From: Bacteroidales bacterium
Lineage (GTDB): Bacteria > Bacteroidota > Bacteroidia > Bacteroidales > Marinilabiliaceae
DNA: 64,000 nucleotides
Assembly (NCBI GenBank): GCA_022768325.1
Contig: JALEMI010000053.1
Coordinates: 62,001 to 126,000, forward strand
Reading direction: 5' to 3'
The notes under the pieces are model-generated. The model was not told the origin of the DNA and did no database searches. It was given only the letters and a program-made list of their open reading frames with translations. This document shows, piece after piece, positions 56,432-64,000 of this stretch (positions are counted from its first letter, which is position 1; every line of letters begins with the position of its first letter). Position numbers and translations under genes: made by a program.

Positions 56432-58591
56432 ATGAAAAAAGAGATGGCGTTTGTCGTCGTCTGCTTTGTCATCATGCCTTGCGTTGCGCTGAAAAGTGAG
56501 AACGCATGGGGAGGTCATACGTCGGTCAGTATGGACACTGTTGTCCGTGCTGATGGCGATGTGACCTTGGGCGAGGTAGTGGTGCGCGGCGACGGTAACA
56601 AAATTGAGACGCAGATGCGTTCGGCACAGAACACGGTAAGCGTTGGCGACGGATATGTTTGCGAGAGCTTATGCGGCTCGCTGATGCAGAGCTTGTCGAA
56701 AATTGCGGGTGTTGGTGCCAGGAGCGTAGGTTCGGGGGCATCGAGCCCTGAGATACGTGGACTTGGCGGAAACCGAATCCTCATTGCTGAGAACGGGATA
56801 AAGCACGAAGGTCAGCAATGGGATGACGACCATGGGCTTGAGATAGACCAATACGCAGTGGAGAAAGCAGTTGTGATGAAAGGCCCTGACGCATTGTCGT
56901 ACGGCTCGGATGCTATATGCGGCGTTGTGAGCATTGAGACAAACAGCGTCCCGCAAGAGGGACTGACAGGCATGGCACGAGTATTCGCAAGGAGCAACAA
57001 CGGGACATTGGGCGTGAACGGTAAGGCAGGTTATAGGCGTGGACGGTTATGGATAAAAGGTAACGTTACGTTGACGGGATATGGCGACTACAAGGTGCCG
57101 ACGGACAGCATTGAGTACTACTCATACTACATAAAGCTGAAAGACGGGCGGCTAAGAAACACGGCTGGACGCGAGGCCGATGGGAACATAGCGTTTGGCG
57201 CTGGCGGCGAGCGTTGGGAGACACGCTTTAGCGTCTCGTCGGTCAATGCGAAGAGCGGATTCTTTGCCAATGCGCATGGGATTGAAGTACGCCTGTCAAA
57301 AATTGACTATGACAAATCGTCGCGCGACATTGACCTGCCCCGCCACACATCGCGACATACGACAATAATGAACCACATGGAGGTAAGAATTGGAAACGGA
57401 ACAGTGACAAACGACATGGGGTGGCAGCGCAACACACAACGGGAGGAGTCAGAACCCGTATCGCACGGATATATGCCCAAGCCCACCGATTTCCTTGAGC
57501 GCAAATTCTTGAAACACACGTTTCAGGACAAGGCGAATGTGCGGTTGATGATGGGTCAGCACGTGGTACGCATAGGCGCAGCCATTGAGACGCAAGTGAA
57601 CCGCAGAGGCGGATGGGGCTTCATCATTCCGGACTTCAAACAGACGTCCATAGGATGTTTTTGCTCGGACCGCCTCATTGTGTCAGACGAGATTATCGTG
57701 AGCTATGGCGTACGATATGACTACGGCAAAATAAACATTGAGAGTTATAACGACTGGTATAAGACACCGACAGCGGATGGCGACTCGGTATTTAAAGAGC
57801 GTTCAAAAGGTTTTCAAAAGGCATTTGAAAGCGTGACATGGTCTGTGGGCATGAGCCATAACATGGGCCAATGGCTGTATAAAGTGAACATTGGGAAAGG
57901 CTTCAGAATGCCAATTGCGAAAGAACTTGGCGCGGACGGTGTGAACTATAACATCTTCAGGTATGAGCAGGGCAATGACGGCCTTGGAACTGAGGAATCG
58001 TATCAAATTGACGCTGGGATATATGGCGAATGGCGCGCGGCATCCTTTGCCGTGACACCCTTTGCAAATTACTTCCCGAACTACATATACCTCTCGCCGA
58101 CATCGCGTTACGTGGAGGGACTTCAACTATATGAATACACCGAGAGCCGCGTGGTACGCCTTGGATTGGAGGCGAGCGGCACATGGCACATAATGCGGAA
58201 TTTGGACATGAACGTGGATTTTGAGTATCTGCGGGCGCGTCAAAAATCGGGCGCGAAAAAGGGATACACCCTACCCTTCTCACCACCAATAAGAATGCGC
58301 GGCGAGCTGCGATATACGTATGGCGGCAAGGGGCGATTTGTGTCGGCAGAAATCGTGTGCGTAGGTCCTCAAGACGAGATTGTCCCGCCCGAAGAGACGA
58401 CACCCGGGCATAGGGAGCTTAACGCCTCGCTGGGATGGGACAAAAGTCTGGGAAATGGGACTTTGCGCATCACGATGCGGGGCGATAACCTGCTTAACAA
58501 AAGGTATTACGACCATACGAGTTTTTACAGGCTGATAGACGTACCGGAGCCTGGGCGTAACGGGTCGATAATGCTGACATACATTTTCTAA
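56432..58591 (+). CDS. TonB-dependent receptor, probably metal uptake
   Basis: 719 residues from ATG 56432, which gives a good signal peptide (MKKEMAFVVVCFVIMPCVAL); ATG 56369 would add 21 residues. Plug domain: LGEVVVRG, SLMQSLSKIAGVGARSVGSGASSPEIRGLGGNRILIAENG, then HEGQQWDDDHGLEIDQYAVEKAVVMKGPDALSYGSDAICGVVSI. The HEGQQW-DDDHG loop resembles ZnuD-type zinc receptors. The barrel ends RNGSIMLTYIF. A His/Cys-rich protein upstream and DUF4625 lipoproteins downstream support a divalent-metal role, which is inferred. Bases 57801-57829 carry a TTCAAAA...TTTGAA repeat in frame (SKGFQKAFES). Confidence 0.88.
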   Translation: MKKEMAFVVVCFVIMPCVALKSENAWGGHTSVSMDTVVRADGDVTLGEVVVRGDGNKIETQMRSAQNTVSVGDGYVCESLCGSLMQSLSKIAGVGARSVGSGASSPEIRGLGGNRILIAENGIKHEGQQWDDDHGLEIDQYAVEKAVVMKGPDALSYGSDAICGVVSIETNSVPQEGLTGMARVFARSNNGTLGVNGKAGYRRGRLWIKGNVTLTGYGDYKVPTDSIEYYSYYIKLKDGRLRNTAGREADGNIAFGAGGERWETRFSVSSVNAKSGFFANAHGIEVRLSKIDYDKSSRDIDLPRHTSRHTTIMNHMEVRIGNGTVTNDMGWQRNTQREESEPVSHGYMPKPTDFLERKFLKHTFQDKANVRLMMGQHVVRIGAAIETQVNRRGGWGFIIPDFKQTSIGCFCSDRLIVSDEIIVSYGVRYDYGKINIESYNDWYKTPTADGDSVFKERSKGFQKAFESVTWSVGMSHNMGQWLYKVNIGKGFRMPIAKELGADGVNYNIFRYEQGNDGLGTEESYQIDAGIYGEWRAASFAVTPFANYFPNYIYLSPTSRYVEGLQLYEYTESRVVRLGLEASGTWHIMRNLDMNVDFEYLRARQKSGAKKGYTLPFSPPIRMRGELRYTYGGKGRFVSAEIVCVGPQDEIVPPEETTPGHRELNASLGWDKSLGNGTLRITMRGDNLLNKRYYDHTSFYRLIDVPEPGRNGSIMLTYIF
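57801..57829. repeat. TTCAAA/TTTGAA repeat inside the TonB receptor gene
   Basis: TTCAAAAGGTTTTCAAAAGGCATTTGAA has the same layout as the intergenic copy at 9889-9916 (two TTCAAA half-sites and one TTTGAA) and lies within the coding frame without breaking it. Confidence 0.55.
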
Positions 58592-58625
58592 AGCATTCAT
58601 AAACAACAACATAAACATCAAAACA

Positions 58626-59075
58626 ATGAAGACAAGAGCTTTATTAATGGCAATGGTCTGCACAATGGTGGCAGCATTGACGGCGTGCGACTCAGACGAC
58701 GACAACAACGAGCATCTAACTGGTCCAACAGCCACATTCACGGAAGTAGGACGAGGCAACAGCCACGAAGTGGCAGCCGGCGGCGAGCTTCACGTAGAGG
58801 CTGACATTGAGGCCGAGGGGCTGATTGAGCGCATAACAGTGCGGATAACGACTGGCGCGGACGAGGAGACGCTCGTGGAAGAGACTTGGGAGACGGGAAA
58901 ATACGTCGGTGTGCGCAACACGGAGTTTCATGAACACATCGACATTGCCCCGGAGACGCCCCTTGGAGAGTGTGTGCTGACGCTGTCGGTATGGGATGCG
59001 CAGGGGACAGGCTGCGTAGTCGGTACAACCTTTAACGTGGTAGAGACTGAAACAACGACATCAGATGAAGAGTAA
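58626..59075 (+). CDS. DUF4625-type lipoprotein
   Basis: 149 residues. Lipobox LTAC near residue 21, an acidic linker (DSDDDNNEH), then a beta-sandwich-like domain (GGELHVEADIEAEGLIERITVRI; TEFHEHIDIAPETPLGECVLTLSVWDAQG), consistent with DUF4625. 34 nt after the TonB receptor gene; its end overlaps the next gene by 11 nt. Presumed periplasmic or surface partner in metal uptake. Confidence 0.75.
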   Translation: MKTRALLMAMVCTMVAALTACDSDDDNNEHLTGPTATFTEVGRGNSHEVAAGGELHVEADIEAEGLIERITVRITTGADEETLVEETWETGKYVGVRNTEFHEHIDIAPETPLGECVLTLSVWDAQGTGCVVGTTFNVVETETTTSDEE

Positions 59076-59535
59076 GTTATTATGGCTGAGCTGTTTGCTC
59101 ACAGCCGCCGTGGCTATGGCGACCGCGGGATGCGTCGACGAGACGACGAAGGATTTGGAGAAGCCGAAAATATGGGACGACTCCCTACCCGTGAATTGTC
59201 AGGAAGTGCGACGCGGCGATGTACTGCAGGTGCGTTTCACGTTTACTGACAACGTGGAGCTGGGGAGTTACAACATAGAGGTTCACAACAACTTCGACCA
59301 TCATTCGCACTCGACATCGGCAACGGAATGCGAGCAAGAGACAGACAAGGAACCCGTACGCCCGTGGGTGTACAATAAGGACTTTGCTATTGGCGAGGGC
59401 CTTAAGGCATTCGTGGCGGAAATGGAGATTGAAGTCCCTGCGGATGTGGATGCCGGGGATTATCATTTCATGGTGCGGGTGACAGACCAGTCAGGATGGC
59501 AGGAGGTTAAGAGTGTAAGTATCAGGGTTTTGTGA
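59065..59535 (+). CDS. DUF4625 lipoprotein with histidine cluster
   Basis: 156 residues. Lipobox TAGC near residue 22, then DUF4625: RGDVLQVRFTFTDNVELGSYNIEVHNNFDHHSHS and DAGDYHFMVRVTDQSGWQEVKSVSIRVL. The NNFDHHSHS cluster, followed by a Cys/Glu-rich loop, is a plausible metal site. Starts within the end of the preceding paralogue (11-nt overlap), so the two are translationally coupled. Ends the presumed metal-uptake operon. Confidence 0.85.
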   Translation: MKSKLLWLSCLLTAAVAMATAGCVDETTKDLEKPKIWDDSLPVNCQEVRRGDVLQVRFTFTDNVELGSYNIEVHNNFDHHSHSTSATECEQETDKEPVRPWVYNKDFAIGEGLKAFVAEMEIEVPADVDAGDYHFMVRVTDQSGWQEVKSVSIRVL

Positions 59536-59542
59536 GAGGGAC

Positions 59543-59635
59543 AGCCCTTTCATGGGCTGCAACCTTTTTTCTAAGCGAACTCGCCCGGCGGATGCGCAAC
59601 TTCATCAGTATCGCTAATCCGTCCGAGCGAGTTTT
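59543..59635 (+). terminator. Two hairpins ending the metal-uptake operon
   Basis: A short AGCCC/GGGCT stem (59543-59558) followed by T6, then a long stem with arms AACTCGCCCGGCGGAT (59578-59593) and AATCCGTCCGAGCGAGTT (59616-59633), which pairs with few interruptions and ends in T5. Confidence 0.7.
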
Positions 59636-59639
59636 TCCG

Positions 59640-59647
59640 TATCTTTG
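59640..59647 (+). promoter_or_regulatory. -7 box of the Rpn-like nuclease gene
   Basis: TATCTTTG, exact consensus, 26 nt before the start codon, directly after the terminator hairpin. Confidence 0.55.
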
Positions 59648-59673
59648 TGAATATCACATAACAACTTAACGCC

Positions 59674-60585
59674 ATGTGTGTAAGCGGGATAGCGATAAGC
59701 AAATACATAAACCTGTATACCGACTTCGCCTTCAAGAAGCTCTTCGGGACTGAGGCCAATAAGGACATCCTCATCAGCTTCTTGAACACGTTCCTTGAGT
59801 TTGAGGACGACAAGCAGATTGAGGACATCGAGTACATCAATCCCGAGCAGCTTGGCGACACCAGCCGCGAGAGGAAGGCGATATACGACGTGTATTGCAA
59901 GACGAAGGAGGGCGAGCGTTTCATCGTGGAGATGCAACGCGCCGAGCAGGACTACTTCAGGGACAGGGCTCTCTACTACTCATCGTTCGCCATACGTGAG
60001 CAGGGTAAGAAGGGCGGTCGTGAGCCATGGGACTACCACCTGATGCCTGTCTACGTGGTCGCCATCCTCGATTTTGAGATTGACAAAGACCCCGCGCGGG
60101 CCGACAAGGTGGTCACCCGCGTGAGGCTGAAAGACGACGACAACCGCATATTCAGCGACCGTCTGCAACTCGTGTTCCTCGAAATGCCCAAATTCCGAAA
60201 GAAGGAGGACGAGCTCGAGACATTCTCCGACAAATGGCTCTTCGTGATAAAGAACCTCTATCAGCTTGAGGACAAGCCACGAGCACTGACGGATGGCATC
60301 TTTAAGAAGCTCTTCAAGGAGGCCTCGGTAGCCAACCTGCAACAGCGAGAAAAGGAACAGTACGAGGAGAGCCTCAAGGCTTACCTCGACTGGTACAATG
60401 TGCTTAATTCGGCAAAGAATGCGGGAGTGAGAGAGGGCGAGGCAAAAGGACGAGCTGAAGGGTTGGCTGAGGGAGCAAAGAAACAAGCCATTGAGACCGC
60501 CCGCAATGCCAAGGCTTTAGGCTTGCCTGTTGAGACTATTGCACAGCTTTCGGGGCTTTCTGAGGATGAGATTAATGGTTTGTAG
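59674..60585 (+). CDS. Rpn/PD-(D/E)XK nuclease-family protein (PDDEXK_2)
   Basis: 303 residues. Residues 1-240 fit the Rpn recombination-promoting nuclease / 'transposase' PD-(D/E)XK family: TDFAFKKLFGTEANKDILISFLN, then the core YDVYCKTKEGERFIVEMQRAEQ with Asp and the E-x-Q form of the active site. The C-terminal tail (AGVREGEAKGRAEGLAEGAKKQAIETARNAKALG) is the usual variable helix, followed by LSGLSEDEI. Family members are often multicopy in Bacteroidetes genomes and are associated with RecA-independent DNA exchange. No terminal repeats were seen, so it is not treated as an insertion sequence. Confidence 0.9.
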   Translation: MCVSGIAISKYINLYTDFAFKKLFGTEANKDILISFLNTFLEFEDDKQIEDIEYINPEQLGDTSRERKAIYDVYCKTKEGERFIVEMQRAEQDYFRDRALYYSSFAIREQGKKGGREPWDYHLMPVYVVAILDFEIDKDPARADKVVTRVRLKDDDNRIFSDRLQLVFLEMPKFRKKEDELETFSDKWLFVIKNLYQLEDKPRALTDGIFKKLFKEASVANLQQREKEQYEESLKAYLDWYNVLNSAKNAGVREGEAKGRAEGLAEGAKKQAIETARNAKALGLPVETIAQLSGLSEDEINGL

Positions 60586-60702
60586 CTCAACAACATAGAA
60601 GTGAGAAGCTTTGGTGCCTTATCTGATGCCGCCACCAAGGGCATGGAATAATTTTAGGCTTATATGTCAAATAAAAAACGCTATTGAGCACTACATATTT
60701 GT

Positions 60703-60799
60703 CGATATGTATTGCTTTGAATCCTCTTCATATCTCGGACGCTATTTCCGCCGTCATGTTGGAATGACGCCCTCTGAATACCGTGACAGCCACAATTAA
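60703..60799 (+). pseudogene. C-terminal remnant of an AraC-family regulator
   Basis: The last 31 codons of a short frame read FESSSYLGRYFRRHVGMTPSEYRDSHN, the end of an AraC-type second helix-turn-helix. Sequence before codon DMYC is not AraC-like and no upstream domain remains. The surrounding 60586-60987 interval otherwise holds only the palindrome at 60806 and the GH3 promoter. Confidence 0.65.
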
Positions 60800-60805
60800 G
60801 AAGCG

Positions 60806-60831
60806 GCTACGCGTAGCGAAACGAGATTTCG
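60806..60831. repeat. Palindrome after the AraC remnant
   Basis: GCTACGCGTAGC is a perfect 12-bp palindrome (60806-60817), directly followed by a CGAAA...TTTCG inverted repeat. Confidence 0.5.
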
Positions 60832-60959
60832 TCGCTGTTGGACTTTTCTGACGTTTTTTGGGACAGGGGTCTTGCGAAAGCATTTTTTATGAGGGAATGG
60901 GGTTGATGATTTCGGGAAAAAGTAGTATTAGTACGACTATTTATGAGGGGTGGGGTTCG

Positions 60960-60967
60960 TAATTTTG
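60960..60967 (+). promoter_or_regulatory. -7 box of the GH3-family gene
   Basis: TAATTTTG, exact consensus, 20 nt before ATG 60988. It lies inside a longer reading frame that begins at 60943 and thereby excludes that start. Confidence 0.6.
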
Positions 60968-60987
60968 CATCGCTAAATGTTTTCCGC

Positions 60988-62697
60988 ATGAAAGGACAAT
61001 GGATTAAAGGATGGCACAAAATCAACTTCGCCATCGGATTCGTGGGAATGATCGAACGCTTCAAACTCAGATGCGCCGCCGCCCGCGACGTCAACAAGAC
61101 ACAAGACAAAACACTCCGAGGCATTCTCGAATACGCCAAAGACACCGAATACGGCAAGACTCACAACTTCGCCGAAATCCTCAAGGCTAAGACTCCGCAA
61201 GAGCTCTTCAAAGCCTACGAGCAAAACGTCAAAGTCAACGACTACGAAGACTTCAGACCCCTCATCAACCGCCACATGCACGGCGAGGCGAACATCCTCT
61301 TCCCCGGAAAGCCAAAGATGTACGCCACCACATCCGGCACCACCAGCGAACCCAAATGGATTCCCATCACTTTCAAATACTTCAAAGACGTCTACGGCCG
61401 CATGAACAAGATGTGGCTGTCGAGCCTAATCAGCGCAAACCGTCACTCGTTTGCGGGTGGCGTCGTGTCTATTGTAGGCAAGGCTATTGAGGGCTATGCG
61501 CCAGACGGGACTGTCTACGGTTCGGTGTCGGGCGTGTCGTTCACGAATTGCCCGGACTTTGTAAAGGTGGCTTATTCGTCGCCTGCTGAAGTTTTCGAGA
61601 TTAAGGATTACAGGGCGCGTTATTACACGATTATGCGCTTTGGCATCGAGATGAACTCGACGGTTCTCATTACGGCGAATCCGTCGACGATTGTGGAGAT
61701 GCAGAACAACGTGAACGAGTTCTTTGACGACTACGTTCGCGATATTGAGAATGGCACTCTGAAGGAGGACCTCGACATCCCGCAGCATGTGCGTGAGGCT
61801 CTGAAGAGCCGCATGAAGAAGAACCCGGCACGTGCGCAGGAGCTTCGCGAGCTTAAGGCCCAGTATGGCGACCAGCTGCTGCCGAAGCACTACTGGCCGG
61901 ACATGGCAGTGGTGAACACGTGGCACTGCGGCAACACGAAGATTTATCTTGATAAGATAAAGAACTCGTTCCCGTCGCATACGAAGATGCCTGAGTTTGG
62001 CTATTTCGCATCGGAGTGCCGCGCGGGACTGGTGCTGAACGAGAAGGACGACACGACGCTGTTCGCCCACATGCACTATTTCGAGTTCATCCGCGAGGAG
62101 GATTTGGACAATCCGAACCCAGAGTACCTGTCGCTTGGTCAGCTTGAAAAGGGTAAGCGTTATTGTATGTACGTGACGACCTGCTCGGGTCTGTACAGAT
62201 ACAACATGAACGACCTTGTGATGGTGTCGGGCTTCAATGGGACGATTCCGACGATTCAGTTCATCCAGAAGGTGAATGGCATCATCACGTTGACGGGCGA
62301 GAAGCTCCATGAGCGTCAGTTCATCAAGGCTGTTCATGACGCTGAGGCGAGCATGAATATACAGACTAAGTTCTTCATTGGTTTTGCCGACCCAGAGTAT
62401 TCGGGTTATCATTTCTTCTATGAGTTTGCCGACCAGTCGACTACGCAAGAGCAGGCTGAGGCGTTCACTAAGACGGTTGACGCGAACCTGAAGGGCATCA
62501 ACTGCGAGTATGAGGCCAAGCGCGACTCGTTCAGAGTAAAGGACCCGCTGACGCATCGTCTTGAGGAGAACTCGTTTGAGAAGTTCAAGGCGGAGTGCAT
62601 CTCAGAGGGCGCACGCGATGGTCAGTTTAAGCTGATGCTTCTGCTCTTGAAGGACGAGAAGCGTTATCCGAAGTTTGAGAAACTCATCCTCAAATAA
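60988..62697 (+). CDS. GH3 auxin-responsive-family acyl-adenylating protein
   Basis: 569 residues. ANL-superfamily fold of the plant GH3 type: ATP-binding TTSGTTSEPKWIPIT, then YGSVSGVSF, and the hinge/C-domain segments YRYNMNDLVMVSGF and INGIITLTGEKLHERQF-like (here VNGIITLTGEKLHE). Plant members conjugate amino acids to jasmonate or auxin; bacterial members are uncharacterised acyl-amide ligases. Start set by the promoter at 60960. Composition changes inside the gene: C-rich up to about 61440, G-rich after. Confidence 0.88.
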   Translation: MKGQWIKGWHKINFAIGFVGMIERFKLRCAAARDVNKTQDKTLRGILEYAKDTEYGKTHNFAEILKAKTPQELFKAYEQNVKVNDYEDFRPLINRHMHGEANILFPGKPKMYATTSGTTSEPKWIPITFKYFKDVYGRMNKMWLSSLISANRHSFAGGVVSIVGKAIEGYAPDGTVYGSVSGVSFTNCPDFVKVAYSSPAEVFEIKDYRARYYTIMRFGIEMNSTVLITANPSTIVEMQNNVNEFFDDYVRDIENGTLKEDLDIPQHVREALKSRMKKNPARAQELRELKAQYGDQLLPKHYWPDMAVVNTWHCGNTKIYLDKIKNSFPSHTKMPEFGYFASECRAGLVLNEKDDTTLFAHMHYFEFIREEDLDNPNPEYLSLGQLEKGKRYCMYVTTCSGLYRYNMNDLVMVSGFNGTIPTIQFIQKVNGIITLTGEKLHERQFIKAVHDAEASMNIQTKFFIGFADPEYSGYHFFYEFADQSTTQEQAEAFTKTVDANLKGINCEYEAKRDSFRVKDPLTHRLEENSFEKFKAECISEGARDGQFKLMLLLLKDEKRYPKFEKLILK

Positions 62698-62716
62698 GGC
62701 CCCACAACACTACTCC

Positions 62717-62752
62717 GCAGCCCCCGATGACACACGCCATCGGGGGCTGCCC
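62717..62752 (+). terminator. Terminator of the GH3-family gene
   Basis: GCAGCCCCCGATG-type left arm and CATCGGGGGCTGC right arm form a perfect long stem with a short loop, followed by CCTTTC. Confidence 0.75.
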
Positions 62753-62768
62753 TTTCTATGATAATTAC

Positions 62769-62776
62769 TACATTCG
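62769..62776 (+). promoter_or_regulatory. -7-like box of the HAD gene
   Basis: TACATTCG, one mismatch to the consensus, 19 nt before ATG 62796. Confidence 0.35.
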
Positions 62777-62795
62777 CGCCAAATCAACATCCCAC

Positions 62796-63458
62796 ATGAA
62801 GACAACAAACACACCCATAATCAGCACCACAACGCCAATTAAAGACTGCAAACTCTTCATCTTCGACTTCGACAACACGCTCTACTACGGCCACCGATTC
62901 GCCCTACGTCTCGTCCTCGCCAATCTCTTCCACGCCCTCCGCTGCAAGGCCGAGCGCAAGGTCCGCCACACTCTCGCAGGCCAAGACTTCACCACGGGCG
63001 AAGCCCTCCGCCAGCAGATTGCCCTCCATCTCGCCAAGGCCACAAACACCACGCCCGACAAGGCAAAAGCGTGGTACGAAAACCGCTACCTCCCCTCCAT
63101 GACCGCAATTCTCTCTCGCCACTACTCCTCCCGCCCCGGCGCAAAAGAGCTCCTCACCCAGCTCCTCGACAGCGGCAAAACCGTCTGCGTCCTCTCCGAC
63201 TACCCCAACACCGCCGAACGCCTCGCCGCCATCGGCATCACAGACCCTCGCATCCACACCTTCAGTGCCGAAGACATGGGAGCCCTCAAGCCCGCCCCAC
63301 GCCCCTTCCTCCACCTCGCCCAAACCTTCAACGCCTCTCCCGCCGAAACCCTCGTCATCGGCGACCGCGACGACACCGACGGAGCCGGCGCGCGTGCCGC
63401 GAACATGAACTACGTCATCATCGACAAACACACCCCCACCCTCCCCTCTCTCCTATAA
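62796..63458 (+). CDS. HAD-superfamily hydrolase
   Basis: 220 residues. Motif I FDFDNTLYYG (nucleophile Asp), motif II VCVLSDYPN, motif III lysine in GALKPAP, and motif IV VIGDRDDTDGAGA are in order. The helical cap between motifs I and II indicates a subfamily I (phosphoglycolate phosphatase-like) enzyme. Substrate unknown. ATG 62796 is used; an upstream in-frame ATG (62727) lies in the preceding terminator. Confidence 0.88.
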   Translation: MKTTNTPIISTTTPIKDCKLFIFDFDNTLYYGHRFALRLVLANLFHALRCKAERKVRHTLAGQDFTTGEALRQQIALHLAKATNTTPDKAKAWYENRYLPSMTAILSRHYSSRPGAKELLTQLLDSGKTVCVLSDYPNTAERLAAIGITDPRIHTFSAEDMGALKPAPRPFLHLAQTFNASPAETLVIGDRDDTDGAGARAANMNYVIIDKHTPTLPSLL

Positions 63459-63481
63459 CACCCCAAAGCTCTAACTCCGAA

Positions 63482-63516
63482 AGGCAAATGCGCGCAAGCA
63501 TTTGCCTCCCTCTTTT
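63482..63516 (+). terminator. Terminator of the HAD gene
   Basis: AGGCAAATGC and GCATTTGCCT perfect 10-bp arms around GCGCAA, followed by CCCTCTTTT. 24 nt after the stop. Confidence 0.8.
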
Positions 63517-64000
63517 CCCTCCCCTCCACGTAACAACAGCCCAAAAACAACCCTCCCCCCCCACGCCCTTTAAAAGACGACAATCCATCAATCAAAAGGG
63601 CATATAATGAAGAGCGACTTTTGTAGGGCCGCTCCACGGAGCGCCACAAAGCAACAGCCCCAAACACACTGGAATACAACAAGTTACCCCCACAAAAACG
63701 ACTACTGTGCAAAGCGCACTCCAAGGTGCGAAAAATCTCATCTAACCGTTTATCAACCAAATACAAAATGACATTTTCAATTTAACGATGTCAGCCCCCA
63801 CCCTCCACGACACCACCGTCCCCCAAAATCCGCAAATCACTATTATTAAACACTCTTAACAATCATTAAGGTTGCAGAGTTTTTTTTTTTAGAAATTCGC
63901 CATGTCAGAATGAGGAACAAGCCTTTACTGATAGCAACAGGGTCAATCCTCCAAGTAACAACCACTCCATCCTTTCCTAAGGTTGGTCTTTAATGTCACA
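63517..64000. other. Gene-free right end of the window
   Basis: No supported gene. It holds an AT-rich stretch with T11 (63880-63890) and a 27-codon frame MRNKPLLIATGSILQV... (63910-63993), too short to call. The layout resembles the upstream region of a following gene beyond the window. Confidence 0.4.

Noticed and set aside
59674-60585. Insertion sequence carrying the Rpn-family 'transposase'
   Set aside because: No terminal inverted repeats or target duplications were found; the gene has an ordinary promoter and the family is nuclease-like.
63910-63993. 27-codon frame at the right end
   Set aside because: Too short, no recognisable family and no exact promoter box; listed only within the intergenic entry.

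Overview
The window looks like a chromosome segment from a member of the Bacteroidales (Bacteroidetes), probably close to Prevotella and relatives. The evidence is threefold. Many genes are preceded by the Bacteroidetes -7 box TAnnTTTG (TATCTTTG, TACCTTTG, TATATTTG, TAATTTTG) and have no clear Shine-Dalgarno site. Several families are typical of the phylum: PorT, DUF4249 beside a TonB receptor, DUF4625 lipoproteins, a DUF5703 glycosidase, Rpn/PDDEXK nuclease, and LemA/TPM. Lipoprotein signals are frequent. No rRNA, tRNA, CRISPR array or complete insertion sequence was seen.

Layout. 1-760: 3'-truncated AraC regulator (minus). 1.2-6.4 kb: ppk, then the anaerobic ribonucleotide reductase pair nrdD-nrdG, with an AT-richer GmrSD/DUF262-DUF1524 restriction-like gene 7 nt behind nrdG. 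8.4-18.8 kb: aspartate-type aminotransferase, YfiR-like protein (minus), a run of cytidylate-kinase-like gene, lrgA, lrgB and an EamA transporter, then valS, a His-rich COG0523 GTPase and an orphan C5 DNA methyltransferase. 18.8-24.8 kb (minus): EcsC-like membrane protein, GH26 lipoprotein, class IV aminotransferase, fabD, PLD nuclease, GNAT-zinc ribbon fusion. 25-31.4 kb: coiled-coil membrane protein, phosphoesterase, lemA-TPM-TPM operon, lipoprotein, DUF5703 glycosidase. 31.5-37.1 kb: tandem Z1-domain helicase-like ATPases, the second broken by an in-frame amber codon and 3' truncated. 37.6-44 kb: menG, porT, two M16 peptidases, nitroreductase, sirtuin, fabG. 44.2-46.8 kb: frameshifted acyltransferase with a G7 tract, MATE exporter. 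47-51 kb: TonB receptor, DUF4249 lipoprotein, AraC regulator. 51.2-52.2 kb: rtcB remnant, GNAT. 52.3-55.8 kb: a 1155-residue protein read as PPi-type PEP carboxykinase. 55.9-59.5 kb: His/Cys-rich mini-protein, TonB receptor and two DUF4625 lipoproteins, probably a metal uptake locus. 59.6-63.5 kb: Rpn nuclease, AraC fragment, GH3-family ligase, HAD phosphatase.

Most genes are housekeeping. The accessory layer is scattered rather than one island: GmrSD-like gene, orphan methyltransferase, Z1 pair, Rpn nuclease, switchable acyltransferase. The least explained features are a four-copy dispersed repeat whose central hairpin shows compensatory base changes, a TTCAAA/TTTGAA palindrome recurring at four loci, the decayed Z1 duplication, and an abrupt GC-skew switch inside the GH3-family gene. 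I found no convincing new multi-gene system; the Z1 pair and the structured repeat are the best leads.
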